Assembly: GCA_018402365.1 (NCBI GenBank)
Contig: JAGYJD010000004.1
Coordinates: 23,507-87,506, forward strand
Reading direction: 5' to 3'
Source of the DNA: Candidatus Nanopelagicales bacterium
GTDB taxonomy: Bacteria; Actinomycetota; Actinomycetes; S36-B12; UBA5976
Length of the DNA: 64,000 nucleotides
Made by a program: the position numbers and the translations under genes. Of this stretch, positions 32,737-42,434 are shown piece by piece (position 1 is the stretch's first letter; the number at the start of each line of letters is the position of its first letter). The notes below the pieces were generated by a model. The model was given only the letters and a program-made list of their open reading frames with translations. It did not search any database and was not told where the DNA came from.

Positions 32737-33581
32737 TGCCGATACAACACCAAGCCAGCGTAATTTCAAATACCCGAACTGGTGCTTATCAATTACTAAC
32801 GTTGACCGCGGGCGAGATACCGAAAGAATTTAAACCAGGGCAGTTTGTAACTTTGGCGATTGACGGCTTAAGTAGTGGATTAATTTTAAGAAGAGCTTTT
32901 AGCATTTATCAAGCTCAAGACAGAGGTGTTTACGGCGGAACGATTGACTTGGTAGTAGCCGCTCACGGTGAAGGAACCAAATGGATCACTCAATTAAAAA
33001 GAGATGACTCAGTAAATATAGTTGGTCCGCTTGGTAAACCATTCTCTATTCCAAAAGATGCAGTTTCTTGTGTGTTGATAGGGGGAGGCTACGGGGCAGC
33101 GCCACTTTTTCGGTTAGCAGAAGCTTTAAGATCTCGCGGCTGCAGAGTTGATTTTATTCTGGGAGCTCAAAATAGCGAAAAGCTTTTTGGAATTTTGGAA
33201 GCTAGAAGACTTGGGCACAATGTACTCATAACTACTCAAGATGGTTCGAGTGGTCATCAGGGTTTAGTAACAGATGTTTTACCGGACTTAATCGCGAAGG
33301 CGGATTCTCAAGTTATATATTCGTGCGGCCCAATGCCAATGTTGCAGGCAATCACAAAGATTGCTCAGGCTCATCAAATTTATTCGTTCACTGCAGTTGA
33401 AGAAGCAATGGCATGCGGTATTGGAGTGTGCATGACTTGTGTGCTTCCGGTAATTGGTGACGATGGCGTGACTCGAATGGTGCGCTCTTGCGTTGAGGGA
33501 CCCACCTTCAAGGGCGAGCGAGTTCGTTGGGATGAAGTTGGAACGATCCCGCCAGATACTTACGGAGCAGGTAACCAGTGA
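32736..33581 (+). CDS. pyrK: dihydroorotate dehydrogenase electron transfer subunit
   Basis: FAD and [2Fe-2S] protein that lets PyrD class 1B use NAD. The 281-residue ferredoxin-reductase-like protein has RRAFSIYQ for FAD, GGGYGAAPLFRLAEAL and CGPMPMLQAI for NAD, and a cluster-binding cysteine set CGIGVCMTC plus a downstream Cys in VRSCVEG. It is placed directly before pyrD with a 4-nt overlap, the standard PyrK-PyrDB pairing. Confidence 0.94.
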   Translation: MPIQHQASVISNTRTGAYQLLTLTAGEIPKEFKPGQFVTLAIDGLSSGLILRRAFSIYQAQDRGVYGGTIDLVVAAHGEGTKWITQLKRDDSVNIVGPLGKPFSIPKDAVSCVLIGGGYGAAPLFRLAEALRSRGCRVDFILGAQNSEKLFGILEARRLGHNVLITTQDGSSGHQGLVTDVLPDLIAKADSQVIYSCGPMPMLQAITKIAQAHQIYSFTAVEEAMACGIGVCMTCVLPVIGDDGVTRMVRSCVEGPTFKGERVRWDEVGTIPPDTYGAGNQ

Positions 33582-34522
33582 TGGTTATGAAAACAAAAAG
33601 TGGATTGATAGATATGAGCTGTAATTTTTTTGACGCAAAACTGCCAAGCCCAGTTTTCACGGCGTCTGGCTGTGCTGCCAGTGGTAAAGAGCTCTCTCAA
33701 TTTATGGATCTAACTACCATCGGCGGCATTGTTACTAAAAGCGTTATGTTGGAGGCGAGAGCGGGCCGGGCGACACCACGCATGAGTGAGACTCCTAGCG
33801 GGATGCTCAACGGAATCGGCCTGCAAGGGCCAGGAATAGATGCCTTTTTAGAAACGGACTTGACTTGGTTAAATGAGAAAAAGATTGCCACAGTAGTTTC
33901 CATAGCTGGTAACACAGTAGAGGAATTCTCAAAACTAGCATTTAAGTTAAAAAATAGATCTGACATATTGGCGATTGAAGTAAATATTTCTTGTCCCAAT
34001 GTTGAAAATAGAAACAAGGTGTTTGCCTGTAATCCGGTCACTGCACAAGAAGCAATTAAAGCGGTAAAGAAACACATCTCAGACATACCACTTTTGGCAA
34101 AACTCTCACCTGACGTGACTGACATAGTCGAGATTGCTGACGCATCAATTAAAGCAGGTGCGAATGGATTGAGCCTTATTAATACGCTACTGGGAATGGT
34201 GATTGACACCAAAACTTTTAAGCCAGTGCTAAGTGGGGGAACAGGTGGACTTTCAGGTCCTGCGATTCGTCCGGTAGCAGTCCGGGTGATTCATCAAGTT
34301 CGGGCGGCCTTTGAAGACATATTTATTTTGGGTTCTGGGGGATTGCGCACTGGAAGCGATGGGCTGGAATTTATTGCCGCCGGTGCTAACGCGTTATCAC
34401 TAGGTACCATTATTTTTAACGATCCAACTAGCCCAGTGCGAATTCATAATGAAATGGCGGAGCACTTGACGGCACTAAACAAGACGTCTCTAGCGCAAGT
34501 TAGAAACATGGCTCATGATTAA
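33578..34522 (+). CDS. pyrD: dihydroorotate dehydrogenase, class 1B (NAD-dependent)
   Basis: FMN enzyme oxidising dihydroorotate to orotate. The 314-residue protein has PVFTASGCAASGKE near the N terminus, GIGLQGPGIDAF, EVNISCPNVENRN with the likely active-site Cys base, KLSPDVTDI and LGSGGLRTGSD for FMN phosphate. The adjacent pyrK supports the 1B class; a quinone-linked class 2 enzyme is excluded by lack of the N-terminal extension. The first Met is uncertain within about 10 codons (GTG 33578, ATG 33581 or 33587). Confidence 0.95.
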   Translation: MMVMKTKSGLIDMSCNFFDAKLPSPVFTASGCAASGKELSQFMDLTTIGGIVTKSVMLEARAGRATPRMSETPSGMLNGIGLQGPGIDAFLETDLTWLNEKKIATVVSIAGNTVEEFSKLAFKLKNRSDILAIEVNISCPNVENRNKVFACNPVTAQEAIKAVKKHISDIPLLAKLSPDVTDIVEIADASIKAGANGLSLINTLLGMVIDTKTFKPVLSGGTGGLSGPAIRPVAVRVIHQVRAAFEDIFILGSGGLRTGSDGLEFIAAGANALSLGTIIFNDPTSPVRIHNEMAEHLTALNKTSLAQVRNMAHD

Positions 34523-35210
34523 AAAAGCACCAATCGCTTTAGCGCTGGACGCCCCAGACTTAGCTACTATGAAACATTGGGTGGTTGCGACAAATACCTA
34601 TCTTTCCTGCATGAAAGTTGGATTAGAGACATTTCTTCATAGTGGGCGTGAAGCTACTAATTTAGTCAGAGAGTATTCAGAGGGATGTGATCTTTTTTTA
34701 GATTTAAAACTTCATGACATTCCGCAAACTGTGGCAAATGCCGCTCGCGCCATAAAGGATGTAAAGCCTGAGTTTCTTACCGTGCATGCGGCGGGCGGAC
34801 CAGCAATGATTTCAGCAGCAGCGGAGGCCCTGCCAGAGACAAAAATAGTTGCGGTAACGGTATTGACCTCACTTGATGAAAGTGACTTAGCGCCATTTGG
34901 GGTTAGCGACATAAAGCAGTTGACTCGAGAGTTAGCTAAGCGAGCGGTAGCAGCGGGAGCTCGGGCCTTAGTTTGCAGCCCACATGAAGTAGCTGAAATT
35001 AGGGCGACAGTGGGTAAAGAGGTAATTTTAATAACACCCGGGGTACGTCCCTCAGACTCAAATTTGGGAGATCAAAAAAGAGTAATGACACCAACAGATG
35101 CCCTAAAGGCAGGAAGTGACCTTTTGGTAATCGGTAGACCGATAACAGAAAGTAAAAATCCGGGTGAAAGTGCGCGAAAAATTGCCGAAAATTTAACTAA
35201 TATAGTTTAA
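34515..35210 (+). CDS. pyrF: orotidine 5'-phosphate decarboxylase
   Basis: Last step to UMP. The 231-residue short form has the catalytic Lys-Asp-Lys group in LFLDLKLHDIPQTV, and the C-terminal LITPGVRPSDSN and VIGRPITES bind phosphate. Many actinobacteria carry the longer class of PyrF, so this short form is worth noting. It overlaps pyrD by 8 nt and ends the pyrimidine block. Confidence 0.95.
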   Translation: MIKKAPIALALDAPDLATMKHWVVATNTYLSCMKVGLETFLHSGREATNLVREYSEGCDLFLDLKLHDIPQTVANAARAIKDVKPEFLTVHAAGGPAMISAAAEALPETKIVAVTVLTSLDESDLAPFGVSDIKQLTRELAKRAVAAGARALVCSPHEVAEIRATVGKEVILITPGVRPSDSNLGDQKRVMTPTDALKAGSDLLVIGRPITESKNPGESARKIAENLTNIV

Positions 35211-35239
35211 TATTCAAACCTATTCGTTAGGAGTTATTT

Positions 35240-35551
35240 GTGGTGCCACATTTAACGCTCGAAGAGCGAAGAGCTGCTTTAGTCAAGGCAGCTGAGGCCC
35301 GCAAATTTAGAGCTGGGATTCGTGAACAATTAAAAAATAAAGAAATAGCCTTGCTTGACATTCTAGAGAGAGCAAAAAGTGAAGAGCGTCTTGCGAAAAT
35401 GAAAGTAATTTCGCTGTTAGAGGCTCTACCAAAAGTCGGAAAAATTAAAGCTGCAAAGTTTATGGAGAAAGCAAAAATTGCTTCATCAAGAAGAATTAAA
35501 GGTTTAGGGGAACACCAATTGGCAGCCTTAATTAAAGAATTTTCTGAGTGA
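35240..35551 (+). CDS. mihF: integration host factor, actinobacterial type (mIHF)
   Basis: Nucleoid-associated DNA-bending protein unrelated to proteobacterial IHF. The 103-residue protein is basic and helical: an N-terminal helix (LTLEERRAALVKAAEARKF) followed by a helix-two-turn-helix element (LPKVGKIKAAKFMEKAKI). GTG start with TAGGAG 8 nt upstream. The gene order pyrF-mihF-gmk-rpoZ is an actinobacterial hallmark and helps place the organism. It overlaps gmk by 4 nt. Confidence 0.95.
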   Translation: MVPHLTLEERRAALVKAAEARKFRAGIREQLKNKEIALLDILERAKSEERLAKMKVISLLEALPKVGKIKAAKFMEKAKIASSRRIKGLGEHQLAALIKEFSE

Positions 35552-36099
35552 GTAAAAATTTATTTGTGATCGCCGGCCCGTCTGGAGTAGGTAAGGGCAG
35601 TTTAATTAAAAAATTAATTTCCACAGATCTTAATTACACACTTTCGGTCTCGGCTACTACTCGTCCTGCTAGAGCTGGTGAGGTACATGGAACAGATTAT
35701 TTTTTTATGACAAAGCAAGAATTTGATAAATGCATTCTCGAAAATGGTTTTCTAGAATGGGCTGAATTTGCCGGCAATAAATATGGCACCCTTATTTCAG
35801 AAGTAGACTCGCAATTAGCGCTCGGTAAAAAAGTTATTTTGGAGATTGAACTGGCTGGGGTAAGGCAAGTAAAAAAACTTAGATCTGATGCAAAATTCAT
35901 TTTTATAGCACCCCCGTCGCTTGAGATTCTCCAGCAACGGTTAGCGGGACGGGGTACTGAGAATCCAGCTGAGATCTCTGACCGTATTTTGATTGCAAAG
36001 GATGAACTAGCGGCACAGGGTGAATTCGATTTTGTGCTTATAAATGACGACTTAGCAGGAAGTTTTGAGCGACTGCTAAACTTCTGTGAGTTGGATTAA
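35548..36099 (+). CDS. gmk: guanylate kinase
   Basis: Phosphorylates GMP to GDP. The 183-residue P-loop protein has [14 protein letters not shown] at the N terminus, the GMP-binding [17 protein letters not shown], and a lid region with [16 protein letters not shown] start overlaps the mihF stop. The gene is co-directional with rpoZ 22 nt downstream. Confidence 0.97.
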   Translation: MSKNLFVIAGPSGVGKGSLIKKLISTDLNYTLSVSATTRPARAGEVHGTDYFFMTKQEFDKCILENGFLEWAEFAGNKYGTLISEVDSQLALGKKVILEIELAGVRQVKKLRSDAKFIFIAPPSLEILQQRLAGRGTENPAEISDRILIAKDELAAQGEFDFVLINDDLAGSFERLLNFCELD

Positions 36100-36121
36100 T
36101 CATAAGAAACCAGAGGTCTTT

Positions 36122-36544
36122 GTGGCTATAGCTCGCACCGGAGGAATTACCCATCCGCCAATCGATGAATTACTAGACGTTGCCAAGAGCAAGTATCAAT
36201 TGGTTATTTATGCAGCCAAACGTGCTCGTCAAATTAATGCTTACTACTCACAATTAGGTGAAGGTTTGCTGGAATATGTGGGTCCGCTTGTTGAAACACA
36301 ACTACAAGAGAAGTCACTTTCAATTGCCTTGCGAGAAATCAATGCTGGACTTTTAACTTCAGAAGCAGTGGATCCTGAAGTCTTAGCAGCTGAGCAATTA
36401 GCAATGGAGCAAAGAAGATTAGCGGCACAGCAGGCAGCAGCTCGCTACGATGGTGATTACGACATGAATTTTGATGCCACACCAGATGTTGCAACCGGAG
36501 TGCCGGTTGTAGAAGAAACCGAAACTGACCCTTTCAGCGCCTAA
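36122..36544 (+). CDS. rpoZ: RNA polymerase omega subunit
   Basis: Small subunit aiding RNA polymerase assembly. The GTG at 36122 is preferred over the upstream GTG at 36086 because CAGAGG lies 6 nt before it and the protein then begins close to the conserved [31 protein letters not shown] and [11 protein letters not shown] are diagnostic. The total is 140 residues, with a C-terminal Gln/Ala-rich and acidic tail beyond the core; similar tails are seen in actinobacteria. Confidence 0.94.
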   Translation: MAIARTGGITHPPIDELLDVAKSKYQLVIYAAKRARQINAYYSQLGEGLLEYVGPLVETQLQEKSLSIALREINAGLLTSEAVDPEVLAAEQLAMEQRRLAAQQAAARYDGDYDMNFDATPDVATGVPVVEETETDPFSA

Positions 36545-36547
36545 CGA

Positions 36548-37753
36548 ATGAAAGAGGCCACCCAAGTGGTCAATCAAGTGCCTAATGTAGTTATTGCAGT
36601 AACGGGTGGAATTTCTGCATATAAAATTGTTGAAGTTATTCGATTATTAAAAAAAGAAAACTTCACAGTGCAAGTGGTGACAACAGAATCAGCACTAAAA
36701 TTTGTTGGCGAAGCAACTTGGTCCGCAATCAGCGGACGCGAGGTTGTTAGTTCCATTTGGGATGAAACTAAGAATGTTTCACATGTGCAGTTGGCTAAGC
36801 AGGCTGACTTAGTAGTGGTAGCACCTGCCACCGCTGACACTATTTCAGATCTAGCCCAAGCTAAAGCTAACAACGCCGTGAGCGCATTAGTGTTGACTAC
36901 CACAGCGCCAGTAATGGTATTTCCTGCAATGCATACGCAAATGTGGGAGCATCAGGGAACAGTTGAAAATATTGAAACTTTAATAAAAAGAAATCTTATG
37001 GTTTTTTCACCCGACAAAGGGCCACTCACTAGCGGAGATGAAGGCGTAGGAAGACTGCCGGCGCCAAGTGAAATTGCTAAATTAGTTGTAGATCATTTCA
37101 AGGCAGAAGTAAAACCAAAGATATTAATATCGGCTGGTGGGACAAAAGAATTTATCGACTCGGTTAGGTATTTAACTAACGCTTCAAGTGGCAGACAGGG
37201 ATTGGCGCTAGCACAAAGCAGTGTAGCGAGAGGCTTTGATACAACCTTAGTATCGACTAAAAAATTTCATGGCGGTTGGAACTTGATTGATGTGACCAGT
37301 GCCGATGAGATGCTGGCAGTTATGAAGAAAGAAATGCTCAATCATGACATTATAATTATGGCGGCGGCAGTCTCGGACTGGAAAGTTAAACAAAAAGCAT
37401 CAACCAAAATAAAAAAGAGTGATTCAAACTGGAATCTAGAATTAGTGGCCACTACCGATATTCTTACTGAATTAGCCCAGTTAGCCAAGCCAACTCAAGT
37501 GGTGGTGGGATTTGCGGCTGAAACTGCGCCAGAGCTAAGCACTTTAGTATCTCTAGCCCAAGAGAAACTAGCTCGAAAAAGAGTGGACATGATTTGCGCC
37601 AACGATGTCTCCGCCGGAAAAGTATTTGAACAAGATTCTACGCATCTATTTTTAATTAAAGAAAATTCAGTGGACGATATTGGTGAAATGAGCAAATTAG
37701 CAGCGGCAGGCAAAGTGTTGGACCAAGCGGTCCAAATCTTCATCAATAAATAA
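36548..37753 (+). CDS. coaBC: bifunctional phosphopantothenoylcysteine decarboxylase / phosphopantothenate-cysteine ligase
   Basis: Two steps of coenzyme A synthesis. The 401-residue fusion has an N-terminal FMN-dependent decarboxylase (VTGGISAYKIVEVIR, the His-containing HVQLAKQADLVVVAPAT, PAMHTQMWEH) and a C-terminal CTP-dependent ligase (SAGGTKEFIDSVRYLTNASS and AAAVSDW). The start lies 3 nt after rpoZ. Confidence 0.96.
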   Translation: MKEATQVVNQVPNVVIAVTGGISAYKIVEVIRLLKKENFTVQVVTTESALKFVGEATWSAISGREVVSSIWDETKNVSHVQLAKQADLVVVAPATADTISDLAQAKANNAVSALVLTTTAPVMVFPAMHTQMWEHQGTVENIETLIKRNLMVFSPDKGPLTSGDEGVGRLPAPSEIAKLVVDHFKAEVKPKILISAGGTKEFIDSVRYLTNASSGRQGLALAQSSVARGFDTTLVSTKKFHGGWNLIDVTSADEMLAVMKKEMLNHDIIIMAAAVSDWKVKQKASTKIKKSDSNWNLELVATTDILTELAQLAKPTQVVVGFAAETAPELSTLVSLAQEKLARKRVDMICANDVSAGKVFEQDSTHLFLIKENSVDDIGEMSKLAAAGKVLDQAVQIFINK

Positions 37754-37775
37754 CCAATAATCCGTGGCGGCGCAC

Positions 37776-37812
37776 TAGGCTGTAGCCTAAAGTTGTCCGG
37801 TCGAGTCCGACC
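37776..37812 (+). promoter_or_regulatory. two tandem inverted repeats in the metK leader
   Basis: TAGGCT-GT-AGCCTA (37776-37789) and GGTCG-AGTC-CGACC (37799-37812) are both perfect inverted repeats in the 95-nt gap between coaBC and metK. The second could be a short RNA hairpin. Neither is followed by a T-tract, so an intrinsic terminator is unlikely. No known SAM riboswitch consensus is recognisable. Function unknown. Confidence 0.45.
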
Positions 37813-37848
37813 TTGTGTGATAATTCGCTACTTACTGAAAGGTATTTC

Positions 37849-39045
37849 GTGTCTAGATTATTCACTTCAGAGTCGGTTACCGAAGGTCATCCTGACAAGA
37901 TTTCGGATCAAATCAGCGATGCAATTTTGGACGACATGCTTCGTCAAGACCCAGAAAGTCGCGTGGCCGTTGAAACTCTGATCACCACAGGCCAAGTACA
38001 TGTGGCAGGTGAAGTTACGACTAGCGGATACACCGATGTAGCTGAAATTATTCGACAGGTAGTTATCGATATTGGTTATGACAGTTCGGTAAAAGGATTT
38101 GATGGCAACTCGTGTGGTGTTTCAATTTCAATCGGTAAACAATCACCAGATATTGCTCAAGGGATTGATGATGCGCTGGAAGAGCGTGAAGGCTCAGCTG
38201 ATCCCATTGACAGTCAGGGTGCGGGGGATCAAGGCTTAATGTTCGGTTACGCTTGCAATGACACTTCGGTTTTACTTCCTCTGCCTATCTTTTTGGCGCA
38301 TCGACTCAGTGAGCAGCTCACTAAGGTTCGCAAAGATGGAACACTTAATTATTTACGACCAGATGGAAAAACCCAAGTAACGATTGAATATGATGAAAAT
38401 AATCAACCAGTCAGACTTGATACGATAGTAGTTTCAAGTCAACATGCACAAAATATTGATTTAGATAAAACCTTAACCCCGGATATTAAAAAATTCGTAG
38501 TTGAACCTATTTTAGCGACGCATGGTTCTCGAATCGATATTTCGAATTATCGACTACTGGTAAATCCCACTGGCAAGTTTGAAATCGGTGGCCCAATGGG
38601 TGATGCGGGATTAACTGGCAGAAAAATCATCGTTGATACCTACGGCGGAATGGCTCGTCACGGTGGGGGCGCTTTTAGTGGAAAAGACCCAAGCAAGGTA
38701 GATCGCTCTGCCGCCTATGCGATGAGATGGGTGGCTAAAAACGTAGTTGCGGCAAAGTTAGCCGATCGTTGTGAAGTTCAAGTGGCTTACGCAATTGGCA
38801 AAGCCCAACCAGTCGGTGTTTTTGTGCAAACTTTTGGCACCGGCGTGATGAGTGATGAAAAAATAGGCGAAGCAATCTTGGCAGTCTTTGACCTACGGCC
38901 AGCAGCCATAATAAGAGACCTAGATTTAAAGAGACCTATTTATCGGCAAACTGCTGCCTATGGTCACTTTGGAAGAGAAGGCAAGGATTTCACTTGGGAG
39001 CAAACCAACCGAACAGATCAACTTCGCAAAGCATTAGGAGTATAA
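37849..39045 (+). CDS. metK: S-adenosylmethionine synthetase
   Basis: Makes SAM from methionine and ATP. The GTG at 37849 is chosen because GAAAGG lies about 6 nt upstream and the product then starts [16 protein letters not shown], as in the family; an in-frame ATG at 37813 would add 12 unconserved residues. The 398-residue protein has [12 protein letters not shown] and the P-loop-like [17 protein letters not shown]. Catalytic His is in TEGHPDK. Confidence 0.97.
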   Translation: MSRLFTSESVTEGHPDKISDQISDAILDDMLRQDPESRVAVETLITTGQVHVAGEVTTSGYTDVAEIIRQVVIDIGYDSSVKGFDGNSCGVSISIGKQSPDIAQGIDDALEEREGSADPIDSQGAGDQGLMFGYACNDTSVLLPLPIFLAHRLSEQLTKVRKDGTLNYLRPDGKTQVTIEYDENNQPVRLDTIVVSSQHAQNIDLDKTLTPDIKKFVVEPILATHGSRIDISNYRLLVNPTGKFEIGGPMGDAGLTGRKIIVDTYGGMARHGGGAFSGKDPSKVDRSAAYAMRWVAKNVVAAKLADRCEVQVAYAIGKAQPVGVFVQTFGTGVMSDEKIGEAILAVFDLRPAAIIRDLDLKRPIYRQTAAYGHFGREGKDFTWEQTNRTDQLRKALGV

Positions 39046-40931
39046 GCTCACTGCATTTTGCAAAAGTTGTTCTGGATTCTGCGGTACCTCACTTGGATAG
39101 GGAATTTGACTATTCGATTGGGCAAAATCATCTTAAACAAATTCAAGTCGGATCAAAAGTAGCAGTGAACTTTGGAAGGCAAACGTTAAATGGTTGGGTA
39201 GTAGAGATATTCACCCAGTCGCGATTCGCTAATAAAATTTCTGAAATTAAAAAAGTTATAGGAATATTTCCTACCCTTAAGCCAAACGTCTTGCAGCTGG
39301 CTCGCTGTGTAGCCAGCTATTACGCAGGTAACTTGAGTGACGTTCTTAGATTTACTATTCCACCCCGAAATGCCAAGGCTGAGAAAGATCAGTTGCAAGA
39401 ATCATCAATTTCGTATCCAGAATTGAAACCTGATTTATCGATGATTGAGGCTGGGTGGGCTTTAGAAAATAGAATAGGCAGATTCACAAAAGCTGCCATA
39501 CTTTTACAAAGATTTGATGACTGGCAAAACTTCGCTATAGCCTTAACCAAAACCGCTATCTCACAGCAAAAAAATGTCTTGATAATAGTTCCTGAAAACA
39601 GTCAGGTGCTTTCACTGCTCAAGCGTTTTGAGTCAGAGCTACCACAGTTACTGATAGCCCAACTCAGTTCCGAGATGCCAGCCGCAGAACGCTATCGAGA
39701 CTTTTTAAGAATTTATTTTAATCAAATACACCTGGTGATCGGAACACGTAATGCAATATTTGCACCCATTGAGAATTTGGGACTTACAATAGTTCTTAAT
39801 GAGTATTCCGATCTTTTTGAATCACCGCAGGCGCCTTATTGGCAAGTAAGCAAAGTTGCTCAATTACGTTCTGAAATCGAAGATTCTTGTCTGATTTACC
39901 TAGGGTCTAGTTTTTCGGTCGATCTTTATTCCCAAATCAAAGGTGCAAACGTCAAATTATTGAAATCTATTTCAGATCAAACGCAGAAAGTGTCGGTTAC
40001 TCATGATACTGAATCTACAAATATCTCAAAAAGCAGGTTTTCTTCGACAGTTTGGCAGATTCTTAATGCAAGCAAAGAGGGTCCAGTCCTAATACAAGTT
40101 CCACGTAAGGGACATGCGGGACTACTTAGGTGCAGTTCGTGTTATCGCATTTCTACTTGTAGTAAGTGCGGAGGCTCTTTACGAATTATGCACTCAACTG
40201 AAAAACCCAATTGTTCCCGTTGCGGCAGACTGCATCTTGATTTCACCTGCCAGGTTTGTAAATCGCAAAATTATAAAGTGTCTCAACCCGGACAAAGCTC
40301 TATTCTTGCCGAAATCGGAAAAATGTTCCCGCAGCGAATTTTGCTCTCATCTAGCGGACAAAAAAGATTATATGAAGTCAAACATCAACCATCAATCATT
40401 GTCAGCACTCCTGGCGCCGCTCCTAAGGTACCCGGTGGGTATCGCGCGATAGTGGTCTTAGATGCCATGAGCCAGTTTGCCAGGCCAACACTAAATGTTT
40501 ATCAAGAAGTTTTTAGTCAATGGCAAGAGCTAATTGGACAACTTTCTAACAAAGATGAAGCTAATTTTCTAATCAGTGGGGAAGTGGATGAGAAATTCTT
40601 ACTATACTTTTTTCGTTCAAATGTTGTAGGTTTTCTTGAGAACGAACTAGCGCAAAGAGAAGTGGTTGGTTTGCCGCCAATAAAACAAGCACTTATGGTG
40701 AGTGGTCCATTAAAAGAGATAAATCATTTTGTTAGTGTTCTTACAGAATCGACACCGCTGCAGACGCTAGGGCCAGTAACTCATTGGGAGCGCCCGGCCG
40801 AATCACAAATTGCCGTCATCACTGATGAGATTTTGAATTTAGTGCTCTCGGCCCGCAATCACCTTAAGGTGGTAAGCATGAAAGGCAAATCATCAATTCG
40901 CCTTCAGGTAAATCCAAGCAGATTTATCTAG
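38994..40931 (+). CDS. priA: PriA-like primosomal protein N', lacking helicase ATPase motifs
   Basis: Replication restart protein by homology. The zinc region is complete, with four CxxC pairs between about 40129 and 40262 (CSSC, CSKC, CSRC, CQVC). The N-terminal DNA-binding part begins [22 protein letters not shown]. Where PriA normally has a Walker A GxGKT, this protein has no such sequence, and no DEAH box is seen. Actinobacterial PriA proteins are known to lack these motifs. The only standard in-frame start is TTG 38994, overlapping metK by 52 nt; the true start may be a non-standard codon such as CTG at 39051, 12 nt after AGGAG. Confidence 0.85.
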   Translation: MGANQPNRSTSQSIRSISSLHFAKVVLDSAVPHLDREFDYSIGQNHLKQIQVGSKVAVNFGRQTLNGWVVEIFTQSRFANKISEIKKVIGIFPTLKPNVLQLARCVASYYAGNLSDVLRFTIPPRNAKAEKDQLQESSISYPELKPDLSMIEAGWALENRIGRFTKAAILLQRFDDWQNFAIALTKTAISQQKNVLIIVPENSQVLSLLKRFESELPQLLIAQLSSEMPAAERYRDFLRIYFNQIHLVIGTRNAIFAPIENLGLTIVLNEYSDLFESPQAPYWQVSKVAQLRSEIEDSCLIYLGSSFSVDLYSQIKGANVKLLKSISDQTQKVSVTHDTESTNISKSRFSSTVWQILNASKEGPVLIQVPRKGHAGLLRCSSCYRISTCSKCGGSLRIMHSTEKPNCSRCGRLHLDFTCQVCKSQNYKVSQPGQSSILAEIGKMFPQRILLSSSGQKRLYEVKHQPSIIVSTPGAAPKVPGGYRAIVVLDAMSQFARPTLNVYQEVFSQWQELIGQLSNKDEANFLISGEVDEKFLLYFFRSNVVGFLENELAQREVVGLPPIKQALMVSGPLKEINHFVSVLTESTPLQTLGPVTHWERPAESQIAVITDEILNLVLSARNHLKVVSMKGKSSIRLQVNPSRFI

Positions 40932-40964
40932 TCAGTTAGACTTTCGTAAAAATAGCGAGGTACC

Positions 40965-41513
40965 TTGTCCATAAAACAAATAAGACTTTTTGGCGACCCA
41001 ATTCTCACCACCAGAGCTCAAGAAGTTACCTCTTTCGACAAAGAATTACGAAACTTAATTAAAGATTTAGAAGACACGATGCTCGATGCCCCTGGAGTTG
41101 GTTTGGCGGCACCTCAACTCGGTGTTTCTTTGCGCGTGTTCACCTACATCGTCGATTCGGACGAACCGGGTCATCTAGTAAACCCAGTTTTAGATTTAAG
41201 TGAAGAAATTCAAGATGGAGAAGAAGGCTGTTTATCGGTTCCGGGGTTGCTTTACGACACAAAAAGATCTCTTCAAGTAATCGCTAAAGGCCTGAATATG
41301 CATGGTGAGCCAGTAACGATTTCGGGTACAGATTTATTATCGAGATGTATTCAACATGAAACAGATCATTTAGATGGAATCGTTTTTATTGACCGGTTAG
41401 ATACATCCACTAGAAAATTAGCAATGAAGGCGCTTCGAGAAACCGAATGGTTTGGACAGGTGCAGCCGCAATTTAAAATATCCCCTCATAACACCCAAGG
41501 GTTAGCACTCTAG
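40965..41513 (+). CDS. def: peptide deformylase
   Basis: Removes the N-formyl group from nascent proteins. The three metallo-hydrolase motifs are GVGLAAPQ, EGCLSVPG with metal ligand Cys89, and QHETDHLDG with His130, Glu131 and His134. 182 residues. TTG start with GCGAGG 4 nt upstream. It stands next to fmt, its functional partner. Confidence 0.96.
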   Translation: MSIKQIRLFGDPILTTRAQEVTSFDKELRNLIKDLEDTMLDAPGVGLAAPQLGVSLRVFTYIVDSDEPGHLVNPVLDLSEEIQDGEEGCLSVPGLLYDTKRSLQVIAKGLNMHGEPVTISGTDLLSRCIQHETDHLDGIVFIDRLDTSTRKLAMKALRETEWFGQVQPQFKISPHNTQGLAL

Positions 41514-41522
41514 GGCGGCATA

Positions 41523-42434
41523 TTGAAATTACTTTTTGCTGGTACCCCGCAAGTGGCTGCTTACTATTTAGACTTTTTGCACCAAAATCACGAAATTACC
41601 CTGGTAGTAACACAAACGAAGAAGGCTAGCGGAAGAGGCTTAAAGCCAAAAGAGAGCGCCGTGGCCAGCTATGCCACGGCAAATAATTTGGAACTGATCC
41701 AAACCGACGATATTAACAGCAGCGAAGTAATCGAGAAAATAAAAGATTCAGGTGCGGAATTAGGAGTGGTGGTGGCGTTTGGACAAATGATCAGAGCGGA
41801 AGCAAGAAAAGCTGTAGCAAAACAATTTATTAATCTTCACTTTTCACAACTGCCGAAACTGCGGGGGGCTGATCCCGTGGCTGCCGCCATCAGATCTGGC
41901 ATGAACCAAACTGGAATTTCAGTTTTTAAACTTACCGAAGAGCTGGACGCCGGTGAGATTTATAGTCAACTCAGCATAAAAATAAGTGAGTCGGACACTA
42001 CTAAAGACTTATTTAATAAATTACTCCCACTCGGAGCGCAAGGATTGAGTGATTCTTTGGAATTAATTAGTAAGAATCATGAGCCTGTGCCACAATCCGG
42101 AGCAGCCACTTATGCGCCAAAAACTAGTAATAATGACTATAAAATTAATTGGAACTTAACAGGATCTGAAATTCGAAATTTAGTGCGCTCAGGCTACGGT
42201 AAAAAAATTGCTTGGAGTGTTTATGAACAACAAGTCATAAAAATTGTTGATCTTGAAACCTCGAATATCTCAAATTTTGGAAAAGCAGGCGAATTGCTGA
42301 TAACTGACCGTGTGTACGTGCAAGCTTCTGATGTAGTACTAGAAATCAAAGAGGTTATTCCAGCCGGCAGAAATCAGATGAAGGCATCCGACTGGGTACG
42401 AGGGCTTAGAATCACAGCCGGATTTTTTGAATGA
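41523..42434 (+). CDS. fmt: methionyl-tRNA formyltransferase
   Basis: Formylates initiator Met-tRNA using 10-formyl-THF. The 303-residue protein has FAGTPQVAAYYLDFL at the start, NLHFSQLPKLRGADPVAAAI with catalytic Asn and His, and the Asp in ELDAGEI. A C-terminal OB-like domain is present. TTG start; its stop overlaps the rsmB ATG by 4 nt. Confidence 0.96.
   Translation: MKLLFAGTPQVAAYYLDFLHQNHEITLVVTQTKKASGRGLKPKESAVASYATANNLELIQTDDINSSEVIEKIKDSGAELGVVVAFGQMIRAEARKAVAKQFINLHFSQLPKLRGADPVAAAIRSGMNQTGISVFKLTEELDAGEIYSQLSIKISESDTTKDLFNKLLPLGAQGLSDSLELISKNHEPVPQSGAATYAPKTSNNDYKINWNLTGSEIRNLVRSGYGKKIAWSVYEQQVIKIVDLETSNISNFGKAGELLITDRVYVQASDVVLEIKEVIPAGRNQMKASDWVRGLRITAGFFE

Noticed and set aside
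37754..37848. SAM riboswitch upstream of metK
   Set aside because: Hairpins are present, but none of the known SAM aptamer consensus sequences could be recognised.
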